Shown here in pieces: positions 12,901 through 23,732 of a DNA stretch of 64,000 nt. Where the stretch lies: the NCBI GenBank assembly GCA_025345505.1, contig JANVCC010000018.1, forward strand, positions 40,911,263 to 40,975,262, in the 5' to 3' direction. Made by a program: the position numbers and the translations under genes. Numbering within the stretch: position 1 is the first letter of the stretch; the number at the start of each line of letters is the position of its first letter. The notes below the pieces were generated by a model. The model ran no database searches. It saw only the letters and a program-made list of their open reading frames with translations, and was not told where the DNA came from. Source of the stretch: Todiramphus chloris collaris (taxonomy: Eukaryota > Chordata > Aves > Coraciiformes > Alcedinidae).

Positions 12901-13614
12901 GTGTTCATGGCATGTTTATGAATGAGACTATTCATGGAAATTAGAACAGTACAATTGACTTCATTTGATGACACATAAGATTTAGATATCAAAACATGGT
13001 CTTTTTAAAGAAAATTAAGATATGGTGTTGAACAGTAGAGTGTACATAAGTTTGAGAAGGAGAAAGTTCAATATATATTGATATAGAGGAAAATATTTGC
13101 TCCTGTGGACATTTTGAAAGTCTGTGTTCACAAATTAAGTTCCACACAAGGTTTTTTTTTTAAGGTTGAAAGAGGAAGGTGTACAACTGTACACCCTTAG
13201 AAAAGAAGCAACTAGTAACACACATTCCTAGGTCTTCCAGTGCCAGGCTGCACACTACTGTTATCTCTCATCATCTGAGATTTGAGCAATCAGATTAAGT
13301 TTTTAGACCCAAGAGGGATATCTCATAAGAGAGGAATTCTGGTAATAAAATAAGGTTCCATAAATGCTGTTTGTTCTTAGAGAGCAAGAGCTCGTTTTCC
13401 TGAACACAGGAGAAATAAAAAAAAAACCAAAAAACCAAAACAAGAAACCAACACAAATCAAGAGTTTGGTTTTTTGTGGCCTCAAGCCACTTTATCCAGT
13501 ATGTTGTTTAGAATGAGAACTTTACAAGGCTATGTTCCCCATGCTTTTCCAGTCTGCATGTCATTTTTCATTATTGATTTCTCAAGTTTCTCACTTTCAA
13601 TGACAAAAGCTGAT

Positions 13615-13704
13615 GCTACTCTCCCTCTTTCTCCTTCCCTTTCCCTCTCTCTCTCCCTCACCCCCCCCCCCCCCCCTTCTTCCCCCCCCCCCCCCCCCCT
13701 TTTA
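13615..13704 (+). repeat. Pyrimidine-only tract with C16 and C18 runs
   Basis: A CT-rich run passes into 16 cytosines (13661-13676), a TTCTT spacer, and 18 cytosines (13682-13699), then TTTT. One strand is nearly pure pyrimidine for about 90 bases. Known chemistry of such tracts (i-motif, G-quadruplex on the other strand, triplex) makes the exact lengths prone to sequencing error. Confidence 0.9.
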
Positions 13705-13739
13705 AATGTTTTAGTTGTGTCTATAGGGAGGGTATAGTA

Positions 13740-15279
13740 TTTCTTTTTTCCCCAGCTGTCCAGAGCTGGTGAATTATGGTTGTACAGTGTGGTTCAACTC
13801 ACACCTCTATGATCAGATCTTCTTCCACCCATTCAGATACAGGAGGATGGTGTAGACCTGGGTCTTCTGACATGAAGGGATGCTGGGAGGAGGGAAAAGA
13901 CTGAAGTCTAGATGCAGTGGATCTTGTCTTTGATGCCTGTAGACACAGGCATGATTTCTAGACTAGCAGATTTCTGGATTAATAAAGATAAAAAAATCTC
14001 CATCTGCTGATGTAGCAGTTTTTTCTCAAATCTCTTTTTACCAGGAACAAGTTCCACTTTGTTCTTCCTGATTTAACTGCATTCAGACACATTTTTTTTT
14101 TATTATTTCTCTCACAGATACCATGCCACTTACAAAAGCTAAATAAGAAATGTATATCTGAGACCTAAACAGGCCCAAGGACTGGATTACTTATGTATAC
14201 TATATAAAAGTCTCCATGGATTTGTCTTGGATGAGCTATTCTCCAGACAATGTCCAGAATACAGAATGATTAGTAAAGCTGGGTCAACACCCACCAGGCA
14301 GTTTGGATGCAGCTGCCCTAATTCAGGTGATAAATAAGTTTAGCTTGATAGTGAAGTATCATACTAGGACAAGTGCTATTGGAGACAAAAAAAAATAACA
14401 ATTGGATCTTTTTGCTTTGTACTTTGGAGTCAGACATAGTGTTAAAAACTGTCCCACCAGAGTCCTAGTATGTGCAAACCCTCCCTAAACAATGCAGAGA
14501 AAGACTATTTGGAGATCAGAGAACCATTGCATTAGTTTCAAGTAGAGACTTTGTTATGCTTTTGTCTTCAGTGGAGGCCATTGTTCTTTCAAGAACTGAT
14601 TAGATTTCTTACTGATTTCTTTGTGAAAAGGCAGCCAACACACCCATCCGTTACACATTCTTGAGTGCCATCTACTGGCACCTTCTCTATTACAAGCACA
14701 TATACACATTTGCATGTATGTATACATATTTATATATGTACATATACAAACACATACATATATGCATGTGTATATATATACATATCTGTTCATACATACA
14801 TAGTCATAAATGTATATATGTCAGACTTGTAATAACCAATTTGCAATGTGCATTCACCCATTTAAGAGCTCTCACCTCATTGTTACTGTGCTCAAGATTT
14901 AAAGTCAAAGCTAAGTTAAATTAGCAGAATTATTGAAGCCAGTTTTCCTATGAGACTGTATCCCATATTCCTACCCAATTCCATGCCCTCTCCCACATGC
15001 ACAGAACTCACAGTTCTGAGCTCCCAGTCTCCCCAGTGTTTTCCTATCTTCTCCAAATTGTCTGAGCTATAATTGTTCTTTCCTCTGAGGAAAAAATAAT
15101 TTCTGTTCTTTACTCTGTCTCCCAAGTTGGCAAAACTTTTAGAACACGCACATCTTTGAGCTACCTCTCCTTCTTCTCAGACCTTGCTGAAACTGATCAC
15201 TAAGGACATAAAAGTTACCAACTAGACCAGTAAAAAGTACAGAGACTGTAATCCCATCTCTCCTTTCATTTTAATTGCA
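13740..15279. other. Non-coding, no gene seen, contains TA/CA-rich microsatellite
   Basis: Frames of 79 and 87 codons in 14554-14924 are rich in Tyr, Cys, Ile and Met because they translate the TA/CA repeat, so they are not genes. The rest is unremarkable AT-rich DNA. Confidence 0.65.
14694..14820. repeat. Degenerate (TA/CA/TG)n alternating purine-pyrimidine microsatellite
   Basis: About 125 bases alternate purine and pyrimidine, mixing TA, CA, TG and CATA units. Such tracts can adopt left-handed or cruciform DNA. The interruptions suggest an old repeat that is no longer expanding cleanly. Confidence 0.8.
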
Positions 15280-15560
15280 GTCATTTTCATGTAGTTAATT
15301 TTAATTAATTGGTTGCCCTAGTAATCATTAAACATGGATTGACAGTTAAATAAATATATTATTTCTTCTTGATGGAGATTTAAAGATTTTTTGTTTGATC
15401 TGGGGCTTGGAGGTAAATGTTCAGGCAATGAGAAATATACTGCTGCCACTGACATTTATATAGAAAAGAACAGGTGAAAATGAACACAGAATTCTGCTTA
15501 GAGTAGTTCGGGTAACTCACTTGTTACTATGCCATTGCAAGGCAATCCTCTCAGAGGATA
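15280..15560. promoter_or_regulatory. Candidate conserved non-coding element with RFX X-box-like and C/EBP-like sites
   Basis: GTTGCC-CT-AGTAAT at 15312-15325 differs from the RFX X-box consensus (GTNRCC, 0-3 spacer, RGYAAC) at one position. ATTGC-AAG-GCAAT at 15534-15546 is a perfect inverted repeat resembling spaced C/EBP half-sites. TTAATTAATT lies directly upstream of the X-box-like site. Sequence complexity is higher than the flanks. A regulatory role is inference from motifs. Confidence 0.28.
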
Positions 15561-18000
15561 AATGTGCAGTATAAGGTTCCGGCGTGTAACAAATTTCTTT
15601 GCAAAGCAATTTTAAAGAGATGATAATTTTCTGAAGTCTATATTCAGAATTAGTTTTTACCATTTACTTCTGTCCTACAGAAAATTCGTTGTCCTGTTTG
15701 TACCAGATAGTGAAAACTAACTATGAAAAAAAAAAAATATTCTACTCTACGGATCAGGTAGGATGGCAGAAGCTACACATCTGTACTCTGTCCAGATGAT
15801 GAAGTGTGGCAATAGACACTTACCGGAAGCAACTATTAATTATGAACTATCAAACCAAGTAACAATCATTTGTGCATTTTTAGTGTGGTCTTGTCCTACT
15901 CCACATATTTCGACCTTTCGACAATAAAGGCCTGATAAAAAAAAAATTATTCAACCAGTTCTTATTTCATCCTTAAGAAGTAAATTTCAGTGCTGAGCCC
16001 AAGACACAGACAGTTACTAAATATCTGTAGAAATAAATTCCAGAAAGAGAAAATACTTCTTGCAGTTTATAATCACTGGCTAAACTGAAAAGCAAAACCT
16101 TTGTATGGAATCACAAATCTATTGAAATGTATCAAGACCCTGACTCAAAATGCTTTATTCTCTTCTTCTTTTCAACAAAAATTGCTTACTTCATGAAAAG
16201 AATAATTTTTTTCTGGAATTTTTAGAAGAAAGAATAAAGAAGCGACCATTTGCAAATAATTTATGATACTTTTGAAAAATAAGCCTAACTTCATGAATAG
16301 AAGTAGTTCCAGCAAAGTCCTGTGTAAAAAATAAGCACTAAGAAAGGCTAGAGTTCACATCTAATTTTAAGCTAACACAGAACAAAGAAATGTAACAAAC
16401 AATGAAGAGAAGAAACATAAATTAAAAAGACTTTTTTTTTTCTTCCATTTCTCCATCTCTGTTGGTTTTATTTTATTAAACCTCTATTTCAAATTTTATG
16501 AAATCTCTGCTTTGCTAGCTTTGAATTGATAGGGCGTTTTATCTTTTGGCTACTTCTAGTGTTGCTCTTAGGAGTTGTATTTTTCTACAAGACATCTGTT
16601 TTGTCTACTGTAATAAGTTACATTCTGTACATTACCTTTTGATTTTAAAGTAGATCAAAATAAAATAGAAACATAAACTAAGCACACTATGTGGTTTCCT
16701 GTTACCCACTTTCTTCCCTTCATTCCTTTCCTATAGGTCACTTGCTCTTCTTGCCCTATGTAAATAACCACAAACTATGAGCAAGAAGTTAGGAAACAGA
16801 GATACCAACAGTTCTCTGGAAAGCTGAATTCATGTACATATACATCTACTCCACTTATCCTCCAAAACAGCTAGTATTAATCATACTAGACATCAATGGA
16901 AACACAATTGATTTTGATGAGCTTTGAATTAAGATCAAAAGAAACTGAAATTTTTAATAGGTCATTTCCCATGGTGGGGAGAATAAGATTTTCACCCACT
17001 GCTGAATCATAAATAAAGAGCAATATGATGACTTAGTGTTTTAACCATACCCTGACTTGAAAAGATGAGAAATTTTATTGAAAGTAGGTTTTGGAGAATA
17101 ATACGTAAAAAATCCCAATAGTAAAAAAGCAGTTTTACACATGATAATTTTAAAATTATGAAAACTATGAAGAATTACTCACTAGGTAAATAATTCTCAT
17201 TCATTTATCCCACAGTATATGTAAACAATTTCCCCTTACTTTAGAGTTGACTAAAGACAGCAAAGATGATTTCTTCTTGATATAATGGGAGTTGTACCAA
17301 CATCTGTAGTTAAATGAGTTATGTTTTTCATTATAGTCCATTATCACCTCTCAGAGGTTTCTGAAACTTTCAGCTTTCAGATTGAAATTTTGCAGGCTTG
17401 TTTTCTCTGAACATATTTACTGGTACTATCATTATCTTTATTAATGGTTCTTATTTTCTGTGTGAGGACGGTTTATAGAAGATGTATAGCCACTTTTGAA
17501 AGATAACCAAGACAGGGAAAAGTAAAAACATGCTTTATTTAATTAAAAAAAAAAAAAAATCCTATTTTAAAAGATTTTTTCAACATCTTTAAAGCTTCAA
17601 ATAATGAACATAGATTTTTAATTTTCCACTGTAATGCATTTATTGCATGTCTTATAAGGTTTCTAGGAAAAAAACAAAAAAAGGTGTAAAAATCCAAGAA
17701 CAAATAACATAATATGAGACTGTGTTATTTGAGAAATATTATCTGAACCTGTAATTAAAGATTGCTATAATGAATACATGCAGAGACAAGGTTAAAGTTG
17801 TATGTTCCATAGAACAGGATGAATACTTTGCACAGCTATTGAGGAAACAGTACTATTAAAAAACATCAGTTCTATAAAATGGAATAAAAATGCAGGGGGT
17901 AGTTTGTGTTTCTGGTCATCCTTAAAACCTTCTCTGTAGCGTGATATCATTAGATGCCTTTTTAAATATTCTCAAATGAAAAGAATTTTTTTACCTTCTT
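15561..18000. other. Non-coding AT-rich DNA, no gene seen
   Basis: No frame of note and no recognisable transposon. A- and T-runs are scattered through it. The end of the stretch runs into the pyrimidine tract before the exon-like segment at 18048. Confidence 0.65.
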
Positions 18001-18047
18001 TTCTTCTTTTTTTTTCCCCTCTCCTTCCTCCCTTCTCTCCCCCCCAG

Positions 18048-18101
18048 TTCAATTTGCACTTTGATGTTTATTCTCTGCCTTTAATTACCTTTGATGGACT
18101 G
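18048..18101 (+). other. Exon-like segment (54 bp, in-frame) with acceptor and donor signals
   Basis: A roughly 50-base pyrimidine tract (17994-18045) ends in CAG, and the donor GTAAGAG starts at 18102. Between them lie exactly 18 codons reading FNLHFDVYSLPLITFDGL; the other two plus frames contain stops. I recognise no protein family, and no neighbouring exon can be assigned. The same bases also contain TTTAATTACC and CCTTTGATGG, so a regulatory element is an equally good reading. It could also be chance, since strong pyrimidine tracts are common here. Confidence 0.2.
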
Positions 18102-18273
18102 GTAAGAGTTTTTCCACAGAACACTTCATAGACTTAGGCTAATATATCATAAATAAGAAATCTGCTTGAAGAACCATTTTAAAGCATCATTTTAAACTGG
18201 AAGGACACATCACATTGACATACATTCAATAATAACATTTCACAGCTTTTAACTAAGCTGGTAAGCCTGTCTC

Positions 18274-18295
18274 TTTTTTTTTTTTTTTTTTTTTT
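18274..18295 (+). repeat. Poly-T run (T22)
   Basis: Twenty-two T followed by CCTCTCAG, again acceptor-like. The sequence after it has no clear donor in an open frame. Confidence 0.85.
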
Positions 18296-18649
18296 CCTCT
18301 CAGAGACAGCTGCCCATTCCTGTACTGTTTCTGTCAATACTCTGATGTCTTTATTTAGGGAATTATAAAGAATTGCTTGGAGTCTTCTGCAGTTTCAAAA
18401 AGCTAGCCATTGAAGGGGAGGAAGATAAAACTTATTCAGATGACGGATGACAGCTTTTCATCTGGGGATCATTCAGAAGGATGCTTCCTTCCATAAAAAT
18501 AGATCCTGCAATGTTGTTTGCTCCTCACATTTCACAAGGGCCAATCATTCTTAAAAAGAGAAAATAACCTTAAAACTGTGAAGTCAGCTGAATCCTGCAA
18601 TTCTCATTCAACCAAACTGGTATTTTTTTCAATTATTACTATTTTACCC

Positions 18650-19080
18650 AGTAAGGCATGCGGAGCTCGCTCCTAAAAGAAACAGATTGTTCTCGCAGCT
18701 GCCCCTCCTGTCCTTCAAGAAACAATACCAGCCTAAGTGAAATCAGCTCACACAAATTTTGTTTCACAAAGAGATAATTTGAATTGTATTTGTCAACAGT
18801 TTGGGGTTTTTTTTTTCTTTTTTTATTTCTTTATTTTTTTTGTATCAGAATGCTGCTAAAGAGGGAAAAAGGCAAGACAAAAAAGGAACATTGTGATCAT
18901 TATTAAATAAACTGTCATCCTGTTTAACTGAATGGAGTGATTTAAATGCCACTATAATGAGCTGCTTGGACTTTATTTTTAAAATTATAATCTGTTAATT
19001 AACGATTAAAGTGTGCCTTTAAGACATAGCCCACTGCAGGAGGTACTGGAGAGGCATTTTGCCTCAGCAGGAGTGCTAGG
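18650..19080. promoter_or_regulatory. Candidate conserved non-coding element, homeodomain-rich
   Basis: Complex sequence containing GTTAATTAAC (18994-19003, a perfect 10-bp palindrome and HNF1-like half-site pair), followed by a CGATTAAAG homeobox-like site, with several ATTTAAAT/ATTATTAAA cores and GC-richer ends. It is interrupted by a T-rich run near 18810-18840. The reasoning is motif density and complexity only; no alignment was possible. Confidence 0.3.
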
Positions 19081-19663
19081 CAGTAGTTAACACAGCATAA
19101 GCAATTGGGACAGATCCTCAGCTGGTTAGGATTTAACTTTGTATTTTCTGGAGTACAAAAGAAACTATACTTTCATATGGAAATAGGTTACAGAAGTGTC
19201 TCTCAGCATGTGGGGAAAGGGTAGTGTTGGAACATGTGAGGGTACTGGTCAATTGTATCCCCTGGGGGTGGAAAAGAAGTGGTAACACAGGCTTCCCTTA
19301 GCAATATAGACAAGTCAGGATGAACCATTTAGCTGACCTGCTCCCACCGGTTATACCAAGTACTGACGGATCAGTGATCATGTCATTTGTCAGAACAAGT
19401 CAAACATAAATAAAGAATAGAGAAAGCAACATTTCTACTTACAGGTTGGCAGTAGAGGAGTCATTGTTAGAGGAGTTATTAAGAGATTATCACCCATTTA
19501 CTTCCAGGTGTTACAGAGAACTGATGTCTGGCTGAAATAGTTCAGCCCCTGAGACTTTTGTTTCAACTGAACAAGTTATTTATGCAGAAATATGAAGTAA
19601 ATATGATCACATTTAGTGAGCTAATATCAAATTATTCCATTAGTTTTCAGGTTGATTGCTTTG

Positions 19664-19697
19664 TGCCATATGAACCAATGTGCCATATGAACCAATG
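19664..19697. repeat. Perfect 17-bp tandem duplication
   Basis: TGCCATATGAACCAATG occurs twice without a gap (19664-19680 and 19681-19697). The identity of the copies suggests a recent slip or duplication event. Confidence 0.9.
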
Positions 19698-20149
19698 CCC
19701 CCATATTTAATAATTTAATAATTGAAAAGGTTCATGTGTGTTTATAAGTATCAGCCCCTAAGTTATCTGACTCAGTGCCAACCATACCATTTAGGTCCTG
19801 GATGAAGAGTCAGTTGGGAAGGTCAATTTATCCCATGTGGCTGCCTGCTACACACTTATGTGGATGCCATTAAACCAGGAAGAAACCTCAGACATAGGTA
19901 TTACTTGTTTGTGTAGGATAGAGGATAGCAAATATGGGTGCCTTGTAAACAAAAACCTAGTAAATAATAGACCTAAAATCAAATTAGCTCTAATTACAAA
20001 TTCATATAACTTTATGTAGAAGTATGTTTTCACACTACAGATTAATGTTTTTGATTTCCTTTTTATACTGTGTTTTTATATGTGTTCATCAGCTGAATTT
20101 TCTTTTTTCTTTTTTTTTTTTTTTTCTTTTTTTCTCCTTTTTACACCAG

Positions 20150-20186
20150 ATCTTGGAAAACTATAAAACTCAACTTAGTAATACTA
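20150..20186 (+). other. Exon-like segment (37 bp) with acceptor and donor signals
   Basis: A long pyrimidine tract (about 20099-20142) ends in ACACCAG, then 37 bases read ILENYKTQLSNT plus one base, followed by GTAAGTG. The length is not a multiple of three. No family is recognised. It lies about 2 kb downstream of the similar segment at 18048, in the same orientation. Confidence that it is a real exon is low. Confidence 0.15.
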
Positions 20187-22631
20187 GTAAGTGCTCTTGC
20201 TTCTTAAAATCACAATGTGGAGTTTCAGCTGTAACTTGTAAAAAGACTTCTCTGTGTTATGTTCAGTTTTCCAGCTAGCTGAATGCTTCCCACGTCCTGC
20301 CTACCCGTACACAGAGCTATGTACAGCCATGAGCCCAGAACAGATCATTTGCATTTTTATGTCTCTTGCCTTATCTTCTAGCTTCTTTCTTCACTGAATC
20401 TTAATTACCTAAAATGTTAAGTCACTGGTTAAAGTCCTCACCATATTTTATGTTGTTTTATTTTCTGTTTGTTTGCTTTGTCTAAAATGTATTTTTGAAA
20501 CACAGTTGTAAACAGATTATAATAGCATAAACAAATGCAAGACATGCTGAAGATGTTCAGTACAGAAAAACAGAGATCTTGTTAAAAAGGAAATATTTAA
20601 CTGTGCTCAAAGGAAAAACAAATCAGAAAGCATATCAGACGAAGGAAGAGGAAAAAATATTTTTGAGGCTATTTGGAAGCATCAAGGCTTTAATTTAAGT
20701 ACAGCCATCAGCTATGCTAGATGACACAGAACAGCTTGTGTTCATGCTACCATAATCCCTACCTAATTAATGAGAACTACTGTGGCCCATGCTAGCTACT
20801 GACCCATCTCCAGGAAGTGTATGGGAGAGTGCTGGTTGGCTTCAGCCAAAACTGCTCAAGAACTGGTACTAATATCGTGTGGCCATAGCTGAATTAATGT
20901 TTCTGAGAGTGTAACTATATGGTATATGCAAACAGACGTCCTTCTGTGGAACTGTGTTTTTTCTCTGAATTTCAAACTTATGCTGAAGCTGCTAGTACAA
21001 GTCTGCACACTCCTCTAACAAGCTTCTCTTTCACCTGTGCAGTTTTGATGTTGGAGTTGGAACACCTTATGTTCTCTCTGGTTGAATTCCAATGTGCCTT
21101 CAAAAGACTGTGTAGATGCCATCCTTGGTTTCTCCACTATTAGATGGAATATAAACATGATGCAAAACTAGGTTCATGGGATATCTCATGTATTTTCTAT
21201 TCCCTCATATGAAATTGTGGGGAAAAATAAGTATTGTATTAGAAATATCAATCACAATTCTTTATTCTACTAAAAATTATTAGACCTCCCCTCCACTTAA
21301 AAAAAAAAAAAAAGAAAGAAAAAGAAATTAAAAAATTGATGGTTTTTTTTCTTCTCCTTAAGAGGAAGTCTTATGCTACAGTGATTTTTATATGATTATT
21401 TCCAGCACTTTGCTTATCACAATGCAGTCTTCAGATAAATAAAATAACAATTTTCCCCCATTCACTACAAAGGGTAAATTCAGAGATAATAGTGATCTGG
21501 GGATTTAGAAATTGTGCTAAATTCATATGGTAATGAACATCTGTGATGTTTGGGTGACTCACTTTCCCAAAAGAATACAATCCCCAGGTTTCATTATTGT
21601 CTTTGAAAACTTGCAGGAAGTCCCACACTGAAAACTGATGACAGACAACACAGGATGTTTTTAAGCAGTCTCCGAGTATGGTATAGGGCAATGGTAGGCT
21701 ATGTCACAGTGTGATGCAACAGCTAATATCTAATACATGTAAAAGTTCTCAATTTTTTAATGTTTCAGTGACATCCTCAAACATTAATGAAAACATAACT
21801 TAATGAATCACCTTGAGTGCTATTGTAATTTATTTCTTATTTGTTTGGTTTTCTCCAGTTGTTGAAGTGGTACAAATCAAACCGCTTTCCAGGAAACTCT
21901 CTTTGGAATGGCTTAATTCCTTTCTTTCTTTTGCTTCTCCTCCCACTCCTCCCTTGACAGATAACACTTTTTTCAAGTGCGCTCTGAGAAATTTGGAGCA
22001 TATTTTCCTAATCAACTGTGTTAAGACATGTATCCATTTATACTGGAGGATTTTCTTATACAAAACAGGAATAGTATTTGCTTCCTGAGATGAACATGAG
22101 CTCAACACGTGCTGCTTTTTAATCCATCTTTCCCACCTCCCCCACAACTGTTTTATGAAGATTTTTTTTGTAAGTATCTTTACAGTAACTCACAGGATAA
22201 TGAACTTATTTTAGTGTTAAAATATATGTAAGTATTTTATTTGATAGGTGAGATATTTGGGTTTTGTAAGCCTAATGATAAATTACCTAATAAGCCTCAT
22301 AAAGTGGCATTTTATTTATAATAGGAAAAAAGTTTTGGAGATGCTACATTATCATACACATAAAATTTTAATTTGTGCCCCGCTCTTCCTTAAAATCTTT
22401 TAGTTCTCTTGACACTGTAGTTTCTGAAGTGATAATCTTAACAAAAAAAAATCTGTATTTACAGATTAGTATCAAGAATACGTGGGATTTTTATAATTCA
22501 AAACAATTTTATTGCAGAGATGTTTACCTTCAGGCTTCAGGTTTTAAGCTTTTTCTGATATTAAAGATCAGAAAGGGACCTAAGTATAAGTGCAGTTTTT
22601 TCTTCACTCTCTGGCTATAAATTTCTTAGAC

Positions 22632-22656
22632 TTTTTTTTTTTTTTTTTTTTTTTTT
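22632..22656 (+). repeat. Poly-T run (T25)
   Basis: Uninterrupted T homopolymer; no retroposon body is recognisable on the minus strand next to it. Confidence 0.9.
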
Positions 22657-23707
22657 CCTGAAACTCTTTGAACTGGCCACAATATGAGACAGTCTATCAA
22701 ATCTGTCAGATATCATGCTTGGTCCATCATAGCAATTCCCTCTTCCTAAGAATGCTTACTGATCTGTTTTAACTTTCAGTACATTTGGCCAAGCCATAAA
22801 TCTCCTTTCCAATCACTTACCTCTCTTAAATCCTAGGTAGTTTAAATTGTTCTAAACTCTGTTAAAGGCATTATTCTTTAAATTGTGATTATACAATAAG
22901 TATTTAATGATCTGTATTCATTGTACAATCATAGAAAAAATTTAATCCTAAATAAGATGTTGAATAAAAATTAAAACTGCTGAAGACTTGATTAAGAGTG
23001 TTCAGGGATTAGAAATGAGAATTAAAGATGACTATTGGGCTCTGGGTTAAATTCAAGGACTTCAAACACCTTTTCAGGGAAAAGGAACCAAAACAACCCC
23101 ACACATCCCAAATTAAACAGAATGAAACATGCTTTTCAAAGTGATTAGGAAATTTATTGGACTAAGGATTTCCTCCAGGAAGCAGTCAAAAAAAAGCCTT
23201 GTAAAAACAACAAAATGTACTTTCTGAGTTCCTCATAGAGTCCATTATGTATCATGGGAGATACAATCTCTGATCAGAGGGAGTGTTAAATGCCTGAATT
23301 GTTCAAGAAAATGTTTGTTTTGTTTTTTAAATTAATTTTTTTTGTCATATCTAATAAGGAACCAGAGTAAAATAAAACTTTGAGGAGAAAGAGTAAATCA
23401 GGAAATGATGGTTGGCTTTTATTTCCTGTCATAAATGTGACCTGTTCATAATGTGGGCAAGTACCTAATCTTTTCTTTTTTCCCCTGAAAAAGTGTCATT
23501 ATAAAATGTGCTTCAAAAAAAGACTCTCATCTAAATCAAATGGAGGACATTTTGCATAATATTACACATCCACGTGAAATGAGTGAGAGTGAAGTATTTT
23601 GTTCTGATAATCACACAGCCAAATTCAGCCTCTTAAATAATGTAAAAACTTCTTATTTTGCCTAACCGATATGATATACACGATTATAGGTAAAAAATTG
23701 TACATAA

Positions 23708-23732
23708 GTGTGTGTGTATATATATATATATA
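23708..23732 (+). repeat. (GT)n(TA)n microsatellite
   Basis: A short GT run passes directly into a TA run, about 25 bases in total. Confidence 0.85.

Larger units (their letters stand above)
10901..13614. other. Non-coding, no gene seen
   Basis: Mostly AT-rich DNA with only short frames (at most 86 codons). It holds an AT palindrome (11825-11859), a purine tract (12308-12364) and a small hairpin with an E-box (12883-12900). Confidence 0.65.

Noticed and set aside
13474-13737. 87-codon frame ending in Ser/Pro runs
   Set aside because: The Pro/Ser part is the poly-C and CT tract.
14554-14924. Frames of 79 and 87 codons rich in Tyr/Cys/Ile
   Set aside because: They translate a TA/CA microsatellite.
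18274-18302. T22 plus CCTCTCAG as a third splice acceptor near the exon-like segments
   Set aside because: The sequence after it has no clear donor before a stop; probably a simple poly-T run.
21813-22147. Overlapping frames of 91 codons (plus) and 105 codons (minus)
   Set aside because: Both strands are open over the same bases, composition is Lys/Ser-rich, and no domain, splice pair or promoter is seen; chance opening.
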